DNA of 64,000 bases from Amycolatopsis mongoliensis (GCF_030285665.1 NZ_CP127295.1:7068001-7132000); one strand, 5' to 3'; numbered from the stretch's first letter, positions 33,258 through 45,097 are shown. Numbers and translations: made by a program. Notes: generated from the letters alone by a model not told the origin.

Positions 33258-34994
33258 ATGGAAACCATTTCCCAGCCGGTTCCCGTCACCGGGGAAACCA
33301 CCGCCGACCCTGCGTCGCTGGCGACTCTGCTCGGCCGGTGGGCGCGCGTCCTCGGCGACGAGGTCGCCTTGACCTGTCTGGACCACCGCGACAGCGCGGA
33401 CGGCCGGGCGGTGACGCTCACCTGGCGCGAGCTCGACGAGCGGGTCGGCACGGTCGCCGCGCGGTTGAGCGGGATCGCGCTCCCGGGGGAGCGGGCGGCG
33501 GTGCTCGCCGGGCAGTCCGCGGACTACGTCGTCGCGTTCCTCGGCGCGATCCGGGCGGGCCTGGTCGCCGTGCCGCTGTTCGCGCCCGGCCTGCCCGGGC
33601 ACGCGGCCCGGCTGGCCGCGGCGCTCGCCGACTGCGCCCCACGGGCCGTGCTCACCACGACCGGCGACATCGACGCGGTGCACGCCTTCCTCGCCGATTC
33701 GGCGGCGCGGCCGGCCGTGGTCGCCGTCGACGCTCTCGCGCCGGCCGGACCGCGGGAATGGCCGCCACCGGATCCCGATGCCACGGCGTACCTGCAGTAC
33801 ACCTCCGGCTCCACCCGCTCGCCCGCCGGCGTCGTGCTGACCCACCGCAATGTCCTGGCCAACGCCCGCCAGGCGTGCACCGCCTACGGCGCCGAAAGCC
33901 GCACCACCTCGACCGTCAGCTGGCTCCCGCTGTTCCACGACATGGGCCTGATCCTCGGCGTCGGTGCGCCGATGGTCGGCGGCATGGCGTCGGTGCTGAT
34001 GGACCCGCTGGCGTTCCTGGAACGGCCGTCGCGATGGCTGCGCGCGCTGTCGGCCAGCCCCGGCGCGATCAGTGCCGCGCCCAACTTCGCCTACGCCTAC
34101 TGCGCTTCCCGCGTGTCCGAGGCCGAGAAGAGCTACCTGGAGCTGAGCCGGGTGGTCTCGCTGATCAACGGCAGCGAACCGGTGCTGCCGGCCACGATCG
34201 CGAAGTTCCAGGACGCCTTCGCCGAGTGCGGGCTGCGGCCGGAGGTCCACCGGTCGTCCTACGGGCTGGCCGAGGCCACCGTGTTCGTCTCCGTGTCGGA
34301 CGCCGGGAAACCGCCCCGGCAGGTCACGTTCGACCGCGACCGGCTCGCCGCCGGGTCCGCGGTGCCGGCCGGCTCCGGTTCGACCCTCGTTTCGTGCGGT
34401 CGCCCGGCCGGGCAGCGGGTGCGGATCGCCGATCCCGTCACCGGCGAACCCCTCGCGCCCGGTGCGGTCGGCGAGATCCGGGTCAGCGGCCCGAACGTCG
34501 GCCGCGGTTACTGGGGGCGGCCCGAGGCGTCGTCGGCCACGTTCGGCCTGCCGCCGCTCGACCCGGGCACCGGCGAGGGCTGGCTGGCGACCGGGGACCT
34601 CGGCGTGGTCTTCGACGGCGAACTGTTCGTCACCGGCCGGCTGAAGGACCTGGTCGTCGTCGACGGCCGCAACCACTACCCGCAGGACGTCGAGCAGACG
34701 GTGGAGGAGCACGCGGGCGTCCGGCCGCACTCGGCCGCGGTCTTCGCCATCGGCACCGACGACGGGGAAGCCGCGGTCGTCGCGCTGGAACGCGCCAAGA
34801 ACTCCGCCGCGGACGTCGCCGAAGTGACCGCCGCGCTGCGGGCGGCGGTGTCGGCCGGGCACGGCCTGCGCCTGCACGACGTCGTGGTCCTGGCGCCCGG
34901 GGAGGTGCCGCGGACGTCCAGCGGCAAGATCAGCCGGGCCCGCTGCCGGGAGTCCTATTCGGACGGCTCGCTGGCCGGGCGGCGGCTCGGATGA
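33258..34994 (+). CDS. Long-chain fatty acyl-AMP ligase (FadD32-like)
   Basis: The 578-residue ANL enzyme is of the fatty acyl-AMP ligase type. The P-loop YLQYTSGSTRSPAGVVLTH and motifs WLPLFHDMGLI, SSYGLAEATVFV, TGDLGVVFDGELFVTGRLKD and the C-terminal SSGKISR are present. FAALs activate fatty acids as acyl-adenylates and hand them to an acyl carrier domain instead of CoA. The following gene starts with such a carrier domain and overlaps this one (ATGA), as with mycobacterial FadD32 and Pks13. The ATG at 33258 has CGAGGAG; the upstream in-frame extension lacks one. Confidence 0.9.
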   Translation: METISQPVPVTGETTADPASLATLLGRWARVLGDEVALTCLDHRDSADGRAVTLTWRELDERVGTVAARLSGIALPGERAAVLAGQSADYVVAFLGAIRAGLVAVPLFAPGLPGHAARLAAALADCAPRAVLTTTGDIDAVHAFLADSAARPAVVAVDALAPAGPREWPPPDPDATAYLQYTSGSTRSPAGVVLTHRNVLANARQACTAYGAESRTTSTVSWLPLFHDMGLILGVGAPMVGGMASVLMDPLAFLERPSRWLRALSASPGAISAAPNFAYAYCASRVSEAEKSYLELSRVVSLINGSEPVLPATIAKFQDAFAECGLRPEVHRSSYGLAEATVFVSVSDAGKPPRQVTFDRDRLAAGSAVPAGSGSTLVSCGRPAGQRVRIADPVTGEPLAPGAVGEIRVSGPNVGRGYWGRPEASSATFGLPPLDPGTGEGWLATGDLGVVFDGELFVTGRLKDLVVVDGRNHYPQDVEQTVEEHAGVRPHSAAVFAIGTDDGEAAVVALERAKNSAADVAEVTAALRAAVSAGHGLRLHDVVVLAPGEVPRTSSGKISRARCRESYSDGSLAGRRLG

Positions 34995-37900
34995 CCACGA
35001 CCGACGCGGTCCGCGCGTGGCTGCTCGCTCGGCTCGGTCCGGTGGACCCCGACCGGCCGCTGCAGGAGACCGGACTGTCCTCACGGGACGCGACGGCCCT
35101 CGCGGCCGACCTCGGGCAGTTCGTCGGCCGTCCCCTGGACGTGACCCTCGTCTGGCGGTACCCGACGATCACCGCCTTGGCCGAACACCTGTCCACCGGG
35201 CAGTCCCGGGCGGTTCCGCTGCCGGAGCGCCCGGCCGGGGAGCCGATTGCGGTCGTCGGCCTGGGCTGCCGGCTGCCCGGCGGGATCGACTCCCCGGAGG
35301 CGTTCTGGCGCTTCCTCGACTCCGGGGGCGACGGTATCGGCGACGTCCCCGAAGGGCGCTGGGAGACGTTCGCGCCGGCGTCGGACCTCGCCGGTTTGCC
35401 TTCGCGGGGCGGGTTCCTCGACGACGTCGCCGGGTTCGACGCGGAGTTCTTCGGCATCACTCCCCGCGAGGCCGAAGCGATGGACCCGCAGCAGCGGATC
35501 CTCCTGGAGGTCGCCTGGGCGGCGCTGGAGCACGCCGGCATCCCGCTGTCCGGCCTGCGCGGCAGCCGGACCGGCGTGTTCGTCGGGCTGTCGGCCACCG
35601 AATACGGCTCCTTGACGATGACCGACGTCGCGGGCGTCGACGTCTGGTCGGGCACGGGTGCCGCGGCGAGCATCGCCGCCAACCGGCTGTCGTACCTGCT
35701 CGACCTGCGCGGGCCGAGCCTGACGCTCGACACGGCGTGTTCGTCGTCGCTGGTCGCGGTGCACCAGGCGATGCAGAGCCTGCGCCGCGGGGAGAGCGAG
35801 ATCGCGCTGGCCGCCGGGGTGAACGTGCTGTTGTCCCCCGGCATCACCGCGGGCTTCCACCGCGCCGGGGTACTGGCCGCGGACGGGCACTGCAAGCCGT
35901 TCGACGCGGGCGCCGACGGCATCGCGCGCGGCGAGGGCTGCGGGGTCGTCGTGCTGAAGCCGTTGCGGGCGGCCCGCCGGGCGGGGGACCGGGTGCTGGC
36001 GGTGCTGCGCGGCAGCGCGGTGAACTCCGACGGCCGGTCCAACGGCATGACGGCGCCCAACCCTTCGGCGCAGGCGGACCTGCTGCGTGAGGCTTGTGCG
36101 GAAGCCGGGATCGATCCGTCCTCAGTGGACTACGTCGAAGCGCACGGGACCGGTACCCCGCTCGGAGACCCGCTGGAGGCCGGTGCGCTGCGGACGGTGC
36201 TCGGACGCGAGGCCGAGCGTCCGCTGCTGCTGGGATCGGTGAAGAGCAACCTGGGCCACCTCGAAGGGGCGGCCGGCATCGCGGGGCTGCTGAAGGTCGT
36301 GCTGGCGATGACGCACCGCCGCGTGCCGCCGAGCCTGCACTTCCGGGAGCCGAACCCGCACATCGACTTCACCGGGCTGCGGGTGGTGACGGAAAGCACG
36401 GACTGGCCGCGCTATTCGGGCACGGCGCGGGCCGGGGTGTCGGCGTTCGGCTTCGGCGGGACGAACGCGCACGTGGTGGTCGAGGAGTGGCCGGCGGCGA
36501 CGTTCCCGGTGCGGGTGACCGAGGCTCCAGGGCCGGAGGTGTTCGCGCTTTCGGCCCGGTCGGCGGAGGTGCTGCGGGCGCGGGCGGGCGGGCTGGCGGA
36601 CTGGGTCGAGCGGTCGGACGTGCTGCTGGGGGCGGTGGCGTCGACGCTGGCTCACGGGCGCGAGCACCTGCCGGTCCGCGGCGCGATCGTGGGGGAGAGC
36701 CGCGACGAAGTGGTGGCGGGGCTGCGGGCGCTGGCCGCGGGAAGTGCCGTGGCCGGCGCGGAGGCCGGGAGCAGGTCCCCCGGCCTGCCGCAGCTTGTCG
36801 TGAGTGAGAAACAGTGTTCTGACCCGGTTTCTCACTCACGACCGTCCGCGGCGCCCCCGGGCGTGGTCTTCGTCTTCTCCGGCTACGGTTCCCAGTGGGC
36901 CGGTATGGGCCGCCGGTTCCTGCGCTCCGAACCCGCCTTCTGTGCCGAGGTCGAAGCGCTCGATCGCGCCTTCCTCGCCGAAGCCGGCTGCTCGCTCCGG
37001 GACCTGCTCGAGCGCGAACCCGACGACCTCGCCACCACCCAGCTCGCCCTCTTCGGCATGCAGCTCGCCCTGGCCGGGCTCTGGCGCGCCCACGGCGTCA
37101 CCCCCGCGGCCGTCCTGGGGCATTCCATGGGCGAGGTCGCCGCGGCCGTCGTCGCCGGGGCGCTCGAGGTCGCCGACGGCCTGCGCGTCATGACCACCCG
37201 GGCCCGGCTGCTCGCCGAACTCGACCGGAGCGGGGACGGCGCCATGGCCGTCGTCGAACTCTCACCCGCCGAACTGGCGAAGTTCCCCGAGGTCACCGTC
37301 GCCGTCTACGCCTCGCCCACCCAGTGCACGGTCAGCGGCGCCGCGGACCAGGTCGACGCCCTCGTCGAGCACGCCGAAAGCCTGGGCAGGCTCGCCCGGC
37401 GGCTCCCGGTCGGCGGGGCCGGGCACTCAGCCGCCGTCGACGCCGTGCTCGACCGGTTCCGCCGCGAGATCGGCCCGATTCGGCCCAGGAAGCCGGAAAT
37501 CCCCTGCTACACCACCGTTCTCGACGATCCTGAAGAGACACCCGCCTTCGACGTCGAGTACTGGGCGGCGAACCTGCGCCGTCCGGTGCGGTTCAGCCAA
37601 GCCCTCGCCGCCGCCGCGAAAGACGGGCCCACCGCGTTCGTCGAAGTGTCCCCGCACCCGGTGGCCCTCGCCGCCATCGAACAGACCACCGGCGAACAGG
37701 GCCTGCCGTCGGCGAGCCGGTGGAGCGACGAACGGACGGCCTTCCTCACCAGCCTCGCCCGGCTGCACGTCGGCGGCCGTCCCGGCACACTGGCCGCCCG
37801 TCCCCGGACGGCGCTGGTCGACCTGCCGGGCCCCGTCTGGCGGCACGAACGGTTCTGGCCGAAGCGGCGCACCCAGGCCCATGGGCTCCACCCGCTGCTG

Positions 37901-40900
37901 GGCGTCCACATCGAGCACCCGGACGGCCACCTGTGGCGGGCCGGCGTCGGCGTGGCGGCCCTGCCGTGGCTGTCCGACCACACCGTGCAGGGGACGCCGG
38001 TGTTCCCCGCCACCGGCTTCCTCGAACTGGCGCTCGCCGCCGGGCGCACCGGGCGGATCCGCGACCTCGAGCTGCGGGAAGTCCTCCCGCTCGACGAGCA
38101 CACCGAGGTCACGACCAGTCTTGCCGGCACCGAGTTCGGCGTCCACGCGAAGTCCGCACAGGGCGAATGGGTCCGCCACGCCACGGCCCGGATCGAGACC
38201 GGCGGCGCGCCGTCGGCACCGTTCGGCGAGGTCACCGGCGAGCCCCTCGATCTGTACCGCGTCCTGTCCGAGCTGGGCCAGGACTACGGCCCGGCCTTCC
38301 GGGGCCTGCGGCGGGTGGTCGCCACCGAGGGCCGTGCCTCGGCGTCGATCGCGCTGCCCGCCGCCGATCACCCCGCCTACCTGCTGCACCCCGCCCTCGC
38401 CGACGCCTGCCTGCACGCGCTCGCCGCGGCCGTCGGGGACGCGGACGCCCTCTACTTGCCGCTCACGATCGGCGAGGTGGTGCTCGCCGGCGAACCGCGG
38501 CACGGCGTACGCGTGGACGCCGTCCTCACCTCGAAAGACCCCTCCGGCGACGGCCTGCTCGGCAGTGTCCAGCTCGTCGGCGCCGACGACGTCGTCCTGG
38601 TCGAGTTCCGCGACGTCTACTGCCGCCGCTTCCGCGACGCGGCCCTGGACCGGCTGCTGTTCGAGGCGGCCTGGCAGCCCGCCGATCTGCCCGCCGGGCC
38701 GGAGCGGACCGGCGACTGGATCGTACTGTCCGAAGTGGACGACGACCTCGTCACCGCCCGCCTCGGCGACCGTGCCGCACTGGCGAACCAGCTGCGCGAC
38801 AGCGCCGCGACCGCCGTCGTGGTCCTGCTCGGCGGGGAAGCCACGCCGGACCCCGCGCGGGCCGCGCGGCTGACCGGGACCCTGTCCGCCGTCGTCGCCG
38901 AGCTGGCCGAACTGGCGACGCCGCCGAGGGTGTGGCTGGTCACGGCCGGGGCGCAGAGCGTCGAACCCGGCGAGCGCGGTGACCCCGATCTGGCCGCGCT
39001 GCGCGGGCTCGTCCGCGTGCTCGCCTTCGAACACCCCGAGCTCCGGGTGAGCGCGGTCGACTTCGACGCCGGCCCGGACCCGGCGCGGCTGTGGGCCGGC
39101 CAGCTACGCGACGAGGTCCGCGCGGACGGCCCGGACGACGAGGTCGCCTGGCGCGAGGGCGTCCGGCACGTGCGACGGCTGGTCCGCCCCGAGCCGGCCG
39201 ACGCGGTGCGCGAGCCGGTCCGCGACGGCGCCTACGTCGTCACCGGCGGGCTCGGCGGCCTCGGCCTGGTCGCGGCGAAGTGGCTGGCCGATCGCGGCGC
39301 GACACGGGTGGTGCTGAACGGCCGGCGCGCGGCCCCCGCCCCGGGCCTGGGGATCGACGTCCGGGTGGTGGCCGGCGACATCGCCGCGCCCGGCACGGCG
39401 GAAGCGCTGGTCGCGGCCGCCGTCGACGACGGCGTGCCGCTGCGCGGGGTGCTGCACGCCGCCGGGGTGCTGGCCGACGGCGCCGCGATCAGCCTGGACA
39501 CGGACGCGCTCGACGCCGTCTGGCGACCGAAGGCGCTGGGTGCCTGGCGGCTGCACGAGGCGACTGCCGGGCACGAACTCGACTGGTGGCTCGTCTATTC
39601 CTCGGCGGCCGCGCTGTTCGGCTCGCCCGGCCAGGCCGCGTACGCCACGGCGAACGCGTGGGCCGACGCCCTGGTCGCGTGGCGCCGGGCCCAGGGCCTC
39701 CCGGCGGCGACGATCGGGTGGGGCGCCTGGGGCGAGGTCGGCGCCGCGGCCGGGTCGCGCAACCCGGTGCTCGAACCGCTCGGCACCGGGGAAGCGCTGT
39801 CGGCGCTGGACACCGTCCTCGCGCGCGACCGCGCGGCGACCGGCGTGGCCCGCGTCAACGCCGCGACGGTGCTGGAGCTGTTCCCGCGGCTGGCCGACCG
39901 GCCGTTCTTCGGGTTGTTCGCGCCGCGCACCGGACCGTCTACTTGGGACGGACTGGACGCCCTGCGGACCGGCCCGCCGGAAGCCGCGCGCGCAGCGATC
40001 GCCGACCACCTCGCCGGGCTCGTCGCGGGCTTGCTGGGTTACACCGACGTCGAACGGGACGTGCCGCTCACCCGGCTCGGCCTCGACTCGCTGTCGGCGA
40101 TGCGCGCGCGGGGCGCGGTGGAACGCGACTTCGGGCTGCCGCTGCCGATCCCGCTGCTCCTGCGCGGTGCCAGCCTGGCGGAGCTCGCCGGCCACCTCGC
40201 CGAGCAGGCCGGCTTCGGACCGGCGAAGGCCGAGCCGGTCACCGCCGGGCCGCGCGACCCCGCCGAGCGGTGGGTCGCCCGCCACTGGCGGGCCGAGCTG
40301 GGCGGCCCGGAACCCGGTGTGCACGACGACTTCTTCGCCGTGGGCGGCGATCCCGAGCGCGCGCGGCGGCTGCGGGCGGTGTTCGCGGAGCAGCTGGGCG
40401 CCGTGCCCGCCGTGGAGCGGCTGTTCGCCACGCCGACGGTCGCGGCGATGGCGGACCTGCTGCGCGCGGAGCTCGAAGGCCACGGCGGCGGCCCGGTGCG
40501 GTTGTTGCGCGACGGCGTCGGTGAGCCGGTGTTCCTGTTCCACCCGGCCGGCGGCCCGACGAGCGTGTACCGCGAGCTCGCCCGGCTGCTCCCGGAGGGG
40601 AACCCGGTGTACGGGTTCGAGCGGATCGACGACGAAGACACGGTCGAGGCCAAGGCCGCGTGCTACGTCGAGCTGATCCGGGAGATCCAGCCGCAGGGCC
40701 CGTACCGGCTGGGCGGCTGGTCGTTCGGCGGCTGCCTGGCGTACGAGACGGCGCGGCGGCTGGACGGGCCGGTCGAGCTCGTGTTCCTGATCGACACGAT
40801 CCTGCCGCTGCCCGCGCCCGGGAAGCCGGCCGACCTGGTGCTGGACCGCTTCGAACGGTTCGCCGAGCACGTCTCGCGGACCTACGGCGTGCCGTTCGAG

Positions 40901-41287
40901 GTCCCGCGCGAGGCCCTGGCCGAGCTCGACGAGGACGCCCAGATCCGCTGGGTCCTGGACCGGCTGACCGAGCAGGTCCCCGACCTGGGTGCGGGCGTCC
41001 TGCGCCACCAGTACGAGTCCTATGTGGACGCCCGGGTGGCCGAGCGGTACGCGCCGGAGCGGTACGGCGGGCGGGTGCTGCTGCTGCGGGCGCAGGACCC
41101 GCACCCGCTGACGACGGCGCTCGACCCGCGCTACCTGCGCACGGACGACAGCTTGGGCTGGGACGAGTACTGCTCCGACCTCGAAGTGGCCCGCGTCCCG
41201 GGTGACCACGTGTCGATGATCGACCCGCCGCACGTGGCCGTGCTGGCGGCGGAACTGGCGGCGCGGCTCGGAGTGGGGGTGCGGTGA
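34991..41287 (+). CDS. Type I polyketide synthase: ACP-KS-AT-DH-KR-ACP-(ACP-like)-TE
   Basis: The 2098-residue synthase starts with a carrier domain whose GLSSRDA motif (S31) strongly resembles the N-terminal carrier of Pks13. KS: C250 in DTACSSS, then EAHGTGT and KSNLGH. AT: S712 in GHSMGE, with GAGH at 809-812 in the extender-specificity position instead of YASH or HAFH. DH: H997 in [10 protein letters not shown], with D1138 opposite. KR: GGLGGLG near residue 1417 and the S/Y region near 1537-1550. ACP: S1700 in LGLDSL. A second carrier-like domain reads GGDP with P1788 where serine is expected. TE: S1911 in GWSFGG and H2073. No ER is present. A palindromic repeat lies in the KS-AT linker (residues 603-618). 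The gene overlaps both neighbours. It probably condenses a loaded long acyl chain with a carboxyacyl extender. Confidence 0.93.
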   Translation: MTTTDAVRAWLLARLGPVDPDRPLQETGLSSRDATALAADLGQFVGRPLDVTLVWRYPTITALAEHLSTGQSRAVPLPERPAGEPIAVVGLGCRLPGGIDSPEAFWRFLDSGGDGIGDVPEGRWETFAPASDLAGLPSRGGFLDDVAGFDAEFFGITPREAEAMDPQQRILLEVAWAALEHAGIPLSGLRGSRTGVFVGLSATEYGSLTMTDVAGVDVWSGTGAAASIAANRLSYLLDLRGPSLTLDTACSSSLVAVHQAMQSLRRGESEIALAAGVNVLLSPGITAGFHRAGVLAADGHCKPFDAGADGIARGEGCGVVVLKPLRAARRAGDRVLAVLRGSAVNSDGRSNGMTAPNPSAQADLLREACAEAGIDPSSVDYVEAHGTGTPLGDPLEAGALRTVLGREAERPLLLGSVKSNLGHLEGAAGIAGLLKVVLAMTHRRVPPSLHFREPNPHIDFTGLRVVTESTDWPRYSGTARAGVSAFGFGGTNAHVVVEEWPAATFPVRVTEAPGPEVFALSARSAEVLRARAGGLADWVERSDVLLGAVASTLAHGREHLPVRGAIVGESRDEVVAGLRALAAGSAVAGAEAGSRSPGLPQLVVSEKQCSDPVSHSRPSAAPPGVVFVFSGYGSQWAGMGRRFLRSEPAFCAEVEALDRAFLAEAGCSLRDLLEREPDDLATTQLALFGMQLALAGLWRAHGVTPAAVLGHSMGEVAAAVVAGALEVADGLRVMTTRARLLAELDRSGDGAMAVVELSPAELAKFPEVTVAVYASPTQCTVSGAADQVDALVEHAESLGRLARRLPVGGAGHSAAVDAVLDRFRREIGPIRPRKPEIPCYTTVLDDPEETPAFDVEYWAANLRRPVRFSQALAAAAKDGPTAFVEVSPHPVALAAIEQTTGEQGLPSASRWSDERTAFLTSLARLHVGGRPGTLAARPRTALVDLPGPVWRHERFWPKRRTQAHGLHPLLGVHIEHPDGHLWRAGVGVAALPWLSDHTVQGTPVFPATGFLELALAAGRTGRIRDLELREVLPLDEHTEVTTSLAGTEFGVHAKSAQGEWVRHATARIETGGAPSAPFGEVTGEPLDLYRVLSELGQDYGPAFRGLRRVVATEGRASASIALPAADHPAYLLHPALADACLHALAAAVGDADALYLPLTIGEVVLAGEPRHGVRVDAVLTSKDPSGDGLLGSVQLVGADDVVLVEFRDVYCRRFRDAALDRLLFEAAWQPADLPAGPERTGDWIVLSEVDDDLVTARLGDRAALANQLRDSAATAVVVLLGGEATPDPARAARLTGTLSAVVAELAELATPPRVWLVTAGAQSVEPGERGDPDLAALRGLVRVLAFEHPELRVSAVDFDAGPDPARLWAGQLRDEVRADGPDDEVAWREGVRHVRRLVRPEPADAVREPVRDGAYVVTGGLGGLGLVAAKWLADRGATRVVLNGRRAAPAPGLGIDVRVVAGDIAAPGTAEALVAAAVDDGVPLRGVLHAAGVLADGAAISLDTDALDAVWRPKALGAWRLHEATAGHELDWWLVYSSAAALFGSPGQAAYATANAWADALVAWRRAQGLPAATIGWGAWGEVGAAAGSRNPVLEPLGTGEALSALDTVLARDRAATGVARVNAATVLELFPRLADRPFFGLFAPRTGPSTWDGLDALRTGPPEAARAAIADHLAGLVAGLLGYTDVERDVPLTRLGLDSLSAMRARGAVERDFGLPLPIPLLLRGASLAELAGHLAEQAGFGPAKAEPVTAGPRDPAERWVARHWRAELGGPEPGVHDDFFAVGGDPERARRLRAVFAEQLGAVPAVERLFATPTVAAMADLLRAELEGHGGGPVRLLRDGVGEPVFLFHPAGGPTSVYRELARLLPEGNPVYGFERIDDEDTVEAKAACYVELIREIQPQGPYRLGGWSFGGCLAYETARRLDGPVELVFLIDTILPLPAPGKPADLVLDRFERFAEHVSRTYGVPFEVPREALAELDEDAQIRWVLDRLTEQVPDLGAGVLRHQYESYVDARVAERYAPERYGGRVLLLRAQDPHPLTTALDPRYLRTDDSLGWDEYCSDLEVARVPGDHVSMIDPPHVAVLAAELAARLGVGVR
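36797..36842. repeat. Palindromic repeat element inside the polyketide synthase gene
   Basis: GTCGTGAGTGAGAAAC (36797-36812) and GTTTCTCACTCACGAC (36827-36842) form a perfect 16-bp inverted repeat with a 14-base loop. The same arms occur at 56144-56192 between other genes. Here the element is in frame, encoding the KS-AT linker residues 603-618. Confidence 0.9.
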
Positions 41288-42863
41288 TGGACGAGCTCAC
41301 GCCGACGACGGCGTTCCGGATCGCCGACCTCGCGGCCAGACAGGACGAAGCCGTCCGGATCGCCGAGAAGCGGGCCGTCGACCGGCAGCATGCCAAAGGC
41401 AAGCTCACTGCGCGGGAACGGATCGGGCTGCTGCTCGACCCCGGTTCCTTCGTCGAGCTCGACCAGTTCGCGCGGCACCGGTGCGGCGAGTTCGGGATGG
41501 ACGCCAACCGGCCCTACGGGGACGGCGTCGTCACCGGGCACGGAACCGTCGACGGTCGGCAGGTCTGCGTCTTCTCCCAGGACTTCACCGTCTTCGGCGG
41601 CAGCATGGGCGAGGTCTCCGGCGAGAAGGTCCTCAAGGTGATGGACCTGGCGCTGTCGCTGGGCTGCCCGGTCGTCGGGATCAACGACTCCGGCGGCGCG
41701 CGCATCCAGGAAGGCGTCGTCTCGCTGGCCTACTACGCCGAACTCGGCCGGCGCAACGCCCACGCGTCCGGGGTCGTCCCGCAGATCTCGATGATCATGG
41801 GCCCGTGCGCCGGCGGCGCCGTCTACGCGCCGGCCATCACCGACTTCACCGTGATGGTCGACGAGACCTCGCACATGTTCGTCACCGGACCGGACGTCGT
41901 GCACGCCGTCACCGGTGAGCGGGTCACGGCGCAGGAACTGGGCGGCGCGGCCGTGCAGAGCGAGGTCGCCGGCAACGCCCACCACCGGGCCGCCGACGAG
42001 CAGGACGCCATCGAGTGGGTGCAGACGCTGCTGGCCTACCTCCCCGCCAACAACCTCGACCCCGCCCCGGAGTACGCCGACGACACCAGCCCCGTCGTCA
42101 CTCCCGCCGACCTGGAGCTCGACCGGCTGGTGCCCGACTCGCCGAACCAGACCTACGACATGGCCGAGCTGATCGTCCGGGTGGTGGACGACGGCGAGTA
42201 CACCCAGGTGCACAGCGCCTTCGCGGCCAACATGATCTGCGCGTTCGGCCGGGTCCAGGGCCGCACGGTCGGCATCGTGGCGAACCAGCCGCGGCACCAG
42301 GCCGGCGTCCTCGACATCGACGCGTCGGAGAAGGCCGCGCGGTTCGTGCGCTTCTGCGACGCCTTCTCGATCCCGCTGCTCACCCTCGCCGACGTCCCCG
42401 GCTACCTGCCGGGCAGCGACCAGGAACGCGGCGGCATCATCCGCCGCGGCGCCAAGCTGATCTACGCCTACTCCGAAGCCACCGTGCCGAAGGTGACCGT
42501 GGTGGTCCGCAAGGCCTACGGCGGCGGCTACGCGGTGATGGGCTCCAAGCACCTCGGCGCCGACGTGTCCCTGGCCTGGCCCACCGCGGAGATCGCCGTG
42601 ATGGGCGCGGAAGGGGCGGTGCAGGTGCTCTACCGGCGTGAGCTGGCCGAGCTTCCCCGGAGCGGCGGGCCGCGGCGCGAAGACGGCTCACCGAGGAGTA
42701 CCGCAAGCGCCACACCGGGCCGTACCTGGCCGCCGAGCGCGGCTACGTCGACCAGGTCATCACGCCTTCGCAGACCCGGCTGCAGGTCGCGCGCGCCCTG
42801 CGGACCCTGCGCACCAAACGCCAGACCCTGCCGGCCAAGAAGCACGGAAACATCCCCCTGTGA
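41287..42863 (+). pseudogene. Acyl-CoA carboxylase beta subunit (AccD4/PccB-like), one-base frameshift
   Basis: The product is a biotin-dependent carboxyltransferase. [44 protein letters not shown] and [15 protein letters not shown] form the two crotonase-fold halves. The frame from 41287 is intact to about 42651. The family C-terminus ([20 protein letters not shown]) then continues in another frame to the TGA at 42861-42863. Adding one G at 42651 (GAGCTTCC to GAGGCTTCC) restores a 525-residue protein. The lesion is either real or a sequencing error. The start overlaps the synthase stop (TGATG). By analogy with AccD4 it would make the carboxyacyl extender for the synthase. Confidence 0.85.
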
Positions 42864-42874
42864 AGGAGACTTCG

Positions 42875-43843
42875 ATGAGAGCCACCCTGCTGCTGCTGGC
42901 CGTCGTCGTCCTCGTCGCCAGCGGCGTCACGGCCGCCCAGGCGAGCCCGGCCGTGGCCGACGACGGCGCGAAGGTCGTCGAGGAGACCTGGCTCGACGCC
43001 CGGACCGTCGACCTGAAGATCAGCTCGCCCGCCCTCGGCACCACCGGGATGGTCCGGCTGATCGTGCCGTCCGGGTGGGCCGCGCAGCCCACCCGCACGT
43101 GGCCGGTGCTGTTCCTGCTGCACGGCTGCTGCGAGCCCGTCGACTACAAGTCGTGGGACCAGTTCACCGACGTGAAGGCGTTCACTGCCACCAAGGACGC
43201 GCTCGTCGTGATGCCGACGGACGGTCCGGCCGGGATGTACACGAAGTGGTGGAACTTCGGCCTGTCGAGCACCCCGGACTGGGACACGTTCCACACGGCC
43301 GAAGTGCGCCAGATCGTCGAACGCGGGTACCGCGGCGGCACGCGCCGGGCGGTCGCCGGGCTGTCGATCGGCGGGTACGGCGCGCTCGCGTACGCCTTCC
43401 AGCACAAGGGGATGTTCGCCGCGGCGGCGTCCTACAGCGGGGTGCCGAACACGCTCTACCCGGGCATCCCGGTGTGGATCATCGGCATCCTGGCCCGCGC
43501 CGGGATCTTCAACTACCTGAACCTCTGGGGCGACTCCTTCGGGATGCAGCCGATCTGGTCCGCGCACAACCCCTACGACCACGTCCAGGACCTGCGCGGC
43601 ACGGCGCTCTACATCTCCTGCGGCAACGGGCAGACCGGGCCGCTCGACCCGCCGGGGCAGAGCGACGTGCTGGAACCGTCGGCGCTGCTGTCGTCGCAGA
43701 GCTTCACCGACAAGCTGCGGCAGGCGGGCATCCCGGCGACCGTCGACTACTACGGGCCGGGCACGCACAGCTGGCCGTACTGGCAGCGGGCCCTGCACAA
43801 CTCGTGGCCGGTCCTGGCCGGCGCGCTCGGCCTCCCCGCCTGA
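42875..43843 (+). CDS. Secreted esterase-D/antigen-85-like acyltransferase
   Basis: The 322-residue protein has a signal peptide (residues 1-24) and an esterase-family alpha/beta-hydrolase domain of the group containing mycolyltransferases. The elements are [17 protein letters not shown], nucleophile elbow [13 protein letters not shown] and C-terminal [12 protein letters not shown] with the catalytic histidine. Eleven bases after the carboxylase stop and preceded by AAGGAG, it belongs to the same operon. In mycobacteria the corresponding fbp genes transfer mycolates to trehalose and arabinogalactan. An analogous extracytoplasmic acyl transfer is inferred. Confidence 0.85.
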   Translation: MRATLLLLAVVVLVASGVTAAQASPAVADDGAKVVEETWLDARTVDLKISSPALGTTGMVRLIVPSGWAAQPTRTWPVLFLLHGCCEPVDYKSWDQFTDVKAFTATKDALVVMPTDGPAGMYTKWWNFGLSSTPDWDTFHTAEVRQIVERGYRGGTRRAVAGLSIGGYGALAYAFQHKGMFAAAASYSGVPNTLYPGIPVWIIGILARAGIFNYLNLWGDSFGMQPIWSAHNPYDHVQDLRGTALYISCGNGQTGPLDPPGQSDVLEPSALLSSQSFTDKLRQAGIPATVDYYGPGTHSWPYWQRALHNSWPVLAGALGLPA

Positions 43844-43873
43844 GCGTTTCCCCTTTCCCCGATGGAGGTTGTG

Positions 43874-45088
43874 GTGAAGTCTGTCCCTTTGCGACGCGTG
43901 CTGTCCGCGCTCCTGGGCGTTTCCCTGGCGGCGCTCGGAGTCGTGGCCGCGAGCCCACCCGCCGGCGCGGTGGCGGCGCCGGTCCTGCCCGGCCCGTTCG
44001 ACGACTCGTTCTACACCCCGCCGTCGCCGCTGCCGGCCGGGAAGCCCGGTGACGTCCTGCGCTGGCGCCCGTCGGTGCCGCTGCTGAACGTCGCCAACGC
44101 CGACGCCTGGCAGGTCATGTACCTCTCGACCAACGCCCAGGGCCGGCCGGACGCGGTCACCGGGACCGTCCTGGTGCCGAAGGGCACGGACCCGGCGCAG
44201 GCGCCGATCGTCGGCTACGCCGTCGGCACGCAGGGGCCGGCGTTCAAGTGCACGGCGTCCAAGGCGATGGAGCGGGGCACGCTCTACGACCAGCCCGCCA
44301 TCAACGACTCGCTCTCCAGCGGGTACGCCGTCGCCGTGACCGACTACGAGGGCTACTCGCCGACGACCGTGCCGACCTACATCACCGGGCAGTCCATGGG
44401 CCCCGCCGTGATCGACTCGGTGCGGGCGGCGCAGAACCTGCCGGCCGCGCGGCTGGCCAAGTCGGCGAAAGTGATCTTCCAGGGGTACTCGCAGGGCGGC
44501 GGCGGATCGATGTGGGCGGGGGAGAAGCAGCCTGCTTATGCGCCGGAACTCGACGTGGTGGGCGTCGTCGCGGGCGGCGTGCCGGCCGATCTGGCCGAGG
44601 TCGCCAAGGGACTCGACGGGTACATCGGGTTCGGGTTCCTCGCGTTCGCCGCCGTCGGGCTCGATGCCGCGTACCCGGACCTGAAGCTCGATTCGTTCCT
44701 CAACGACACCGGCCGTCAGCAATTGGGCGATGCCAAGAAGAACGCTTGTGTCGCGGAACTGCTGCTGAACTACTCGTTCAAGAAGATCAGCGACTACACG
44801 ACGACCAACCCGCTGAACACGCCGCAGTGGCAGGCCCGGCTGGCGCAGAACAAGCTGGGCGCGAACCCGCCGCGGGTGCCGGTGTTCCAGTACCACGCGA
44901 GCACCGACGAGATCGTCAACACGCCGCAGGCCGAGACCTTGCACCGGGCCTACTGCGCGGCCGGGGTGCGGGAGCAGTGGCAGACCTACGTTTCCGACCA
45001 CGCAACGGGGATTCTGGCCGGGAATGCCGACGCCCACCAGTGGATCGTGAAACGGTTCAGCGGGGCGCAGGCACCGTCGAACTGCTGA
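43874..45088 (+). CDS. Secreted lipase (LIP family)
   Basis: The 404-residue protein has a signal peptide ending near residue 30 and a secretory-lipase domain. Segments include [23 protein letters not shown] and the nucleophile elbow [14 protein letters not shown] near residue 205. An aspartate in YHASTDEIV and a histidine in VSDHATGIL complete the triad. GTG at 43874 is preferred because GGAGG stands five bases before it; ATG at 43862 overlaps that site. It follows the acyltransferase by 30 bases. A truncated paralogue lies at 4601-5053. Confidence 0.87.
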   Translation: MKSVPLRRVLSALLGVSLAALGVVAASPPAGAVAAPVLPGPFDDSFYTPPSPLPAGKPGDVLRWRPSVPLLNVANADAWQVMYLSTNAQGRPDAVTGTVLVPKGTDPAQAPIVGYAVGTQGPAFKCTASKAMERGTLYDQPAINDSLSSGYAVAVTDYEGYSPTTVPTYITGQSMGPAVIDSVRAAQNLPAARLAKSAKVIFQGYSQGGGGSMWAGEKQPAYAPELDVVGVVAGGVPADLAEVAKGLDGYIGFGFLAFAAVGLDAAYPDLKLDSFLNDTGRQQLGDAKKNACVAELLLNYSFKKISDYTTTNPLNTPQWQARLAQNKLGANPPRVPVFQYHASTDEIVNTPQAETLHRAYCAAGVREQWQTYVSDHATGILAGNADAHQWIVKRFSGAQAPSNC

Positions 45089-45097
45089 GGAAATGTA

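Noticed and set aside
33051..41233. Long minus-strand frames (677 and 709 codons) opposite the acyl-AMP ligase and polyketide synthase
   Set aside because: Both lie wholly opposite genes with strong domain motifs, lack ribosome-binding sites and show no recognisable folds.
41284..44052. A 922-codon frame as a carboxylase fusion protein
   Set aside because: After about 42651 it runs out of frame with the carboxylase C-terminus and through the acyltransferase gene in the wrong frame; it results from the one-base shift.
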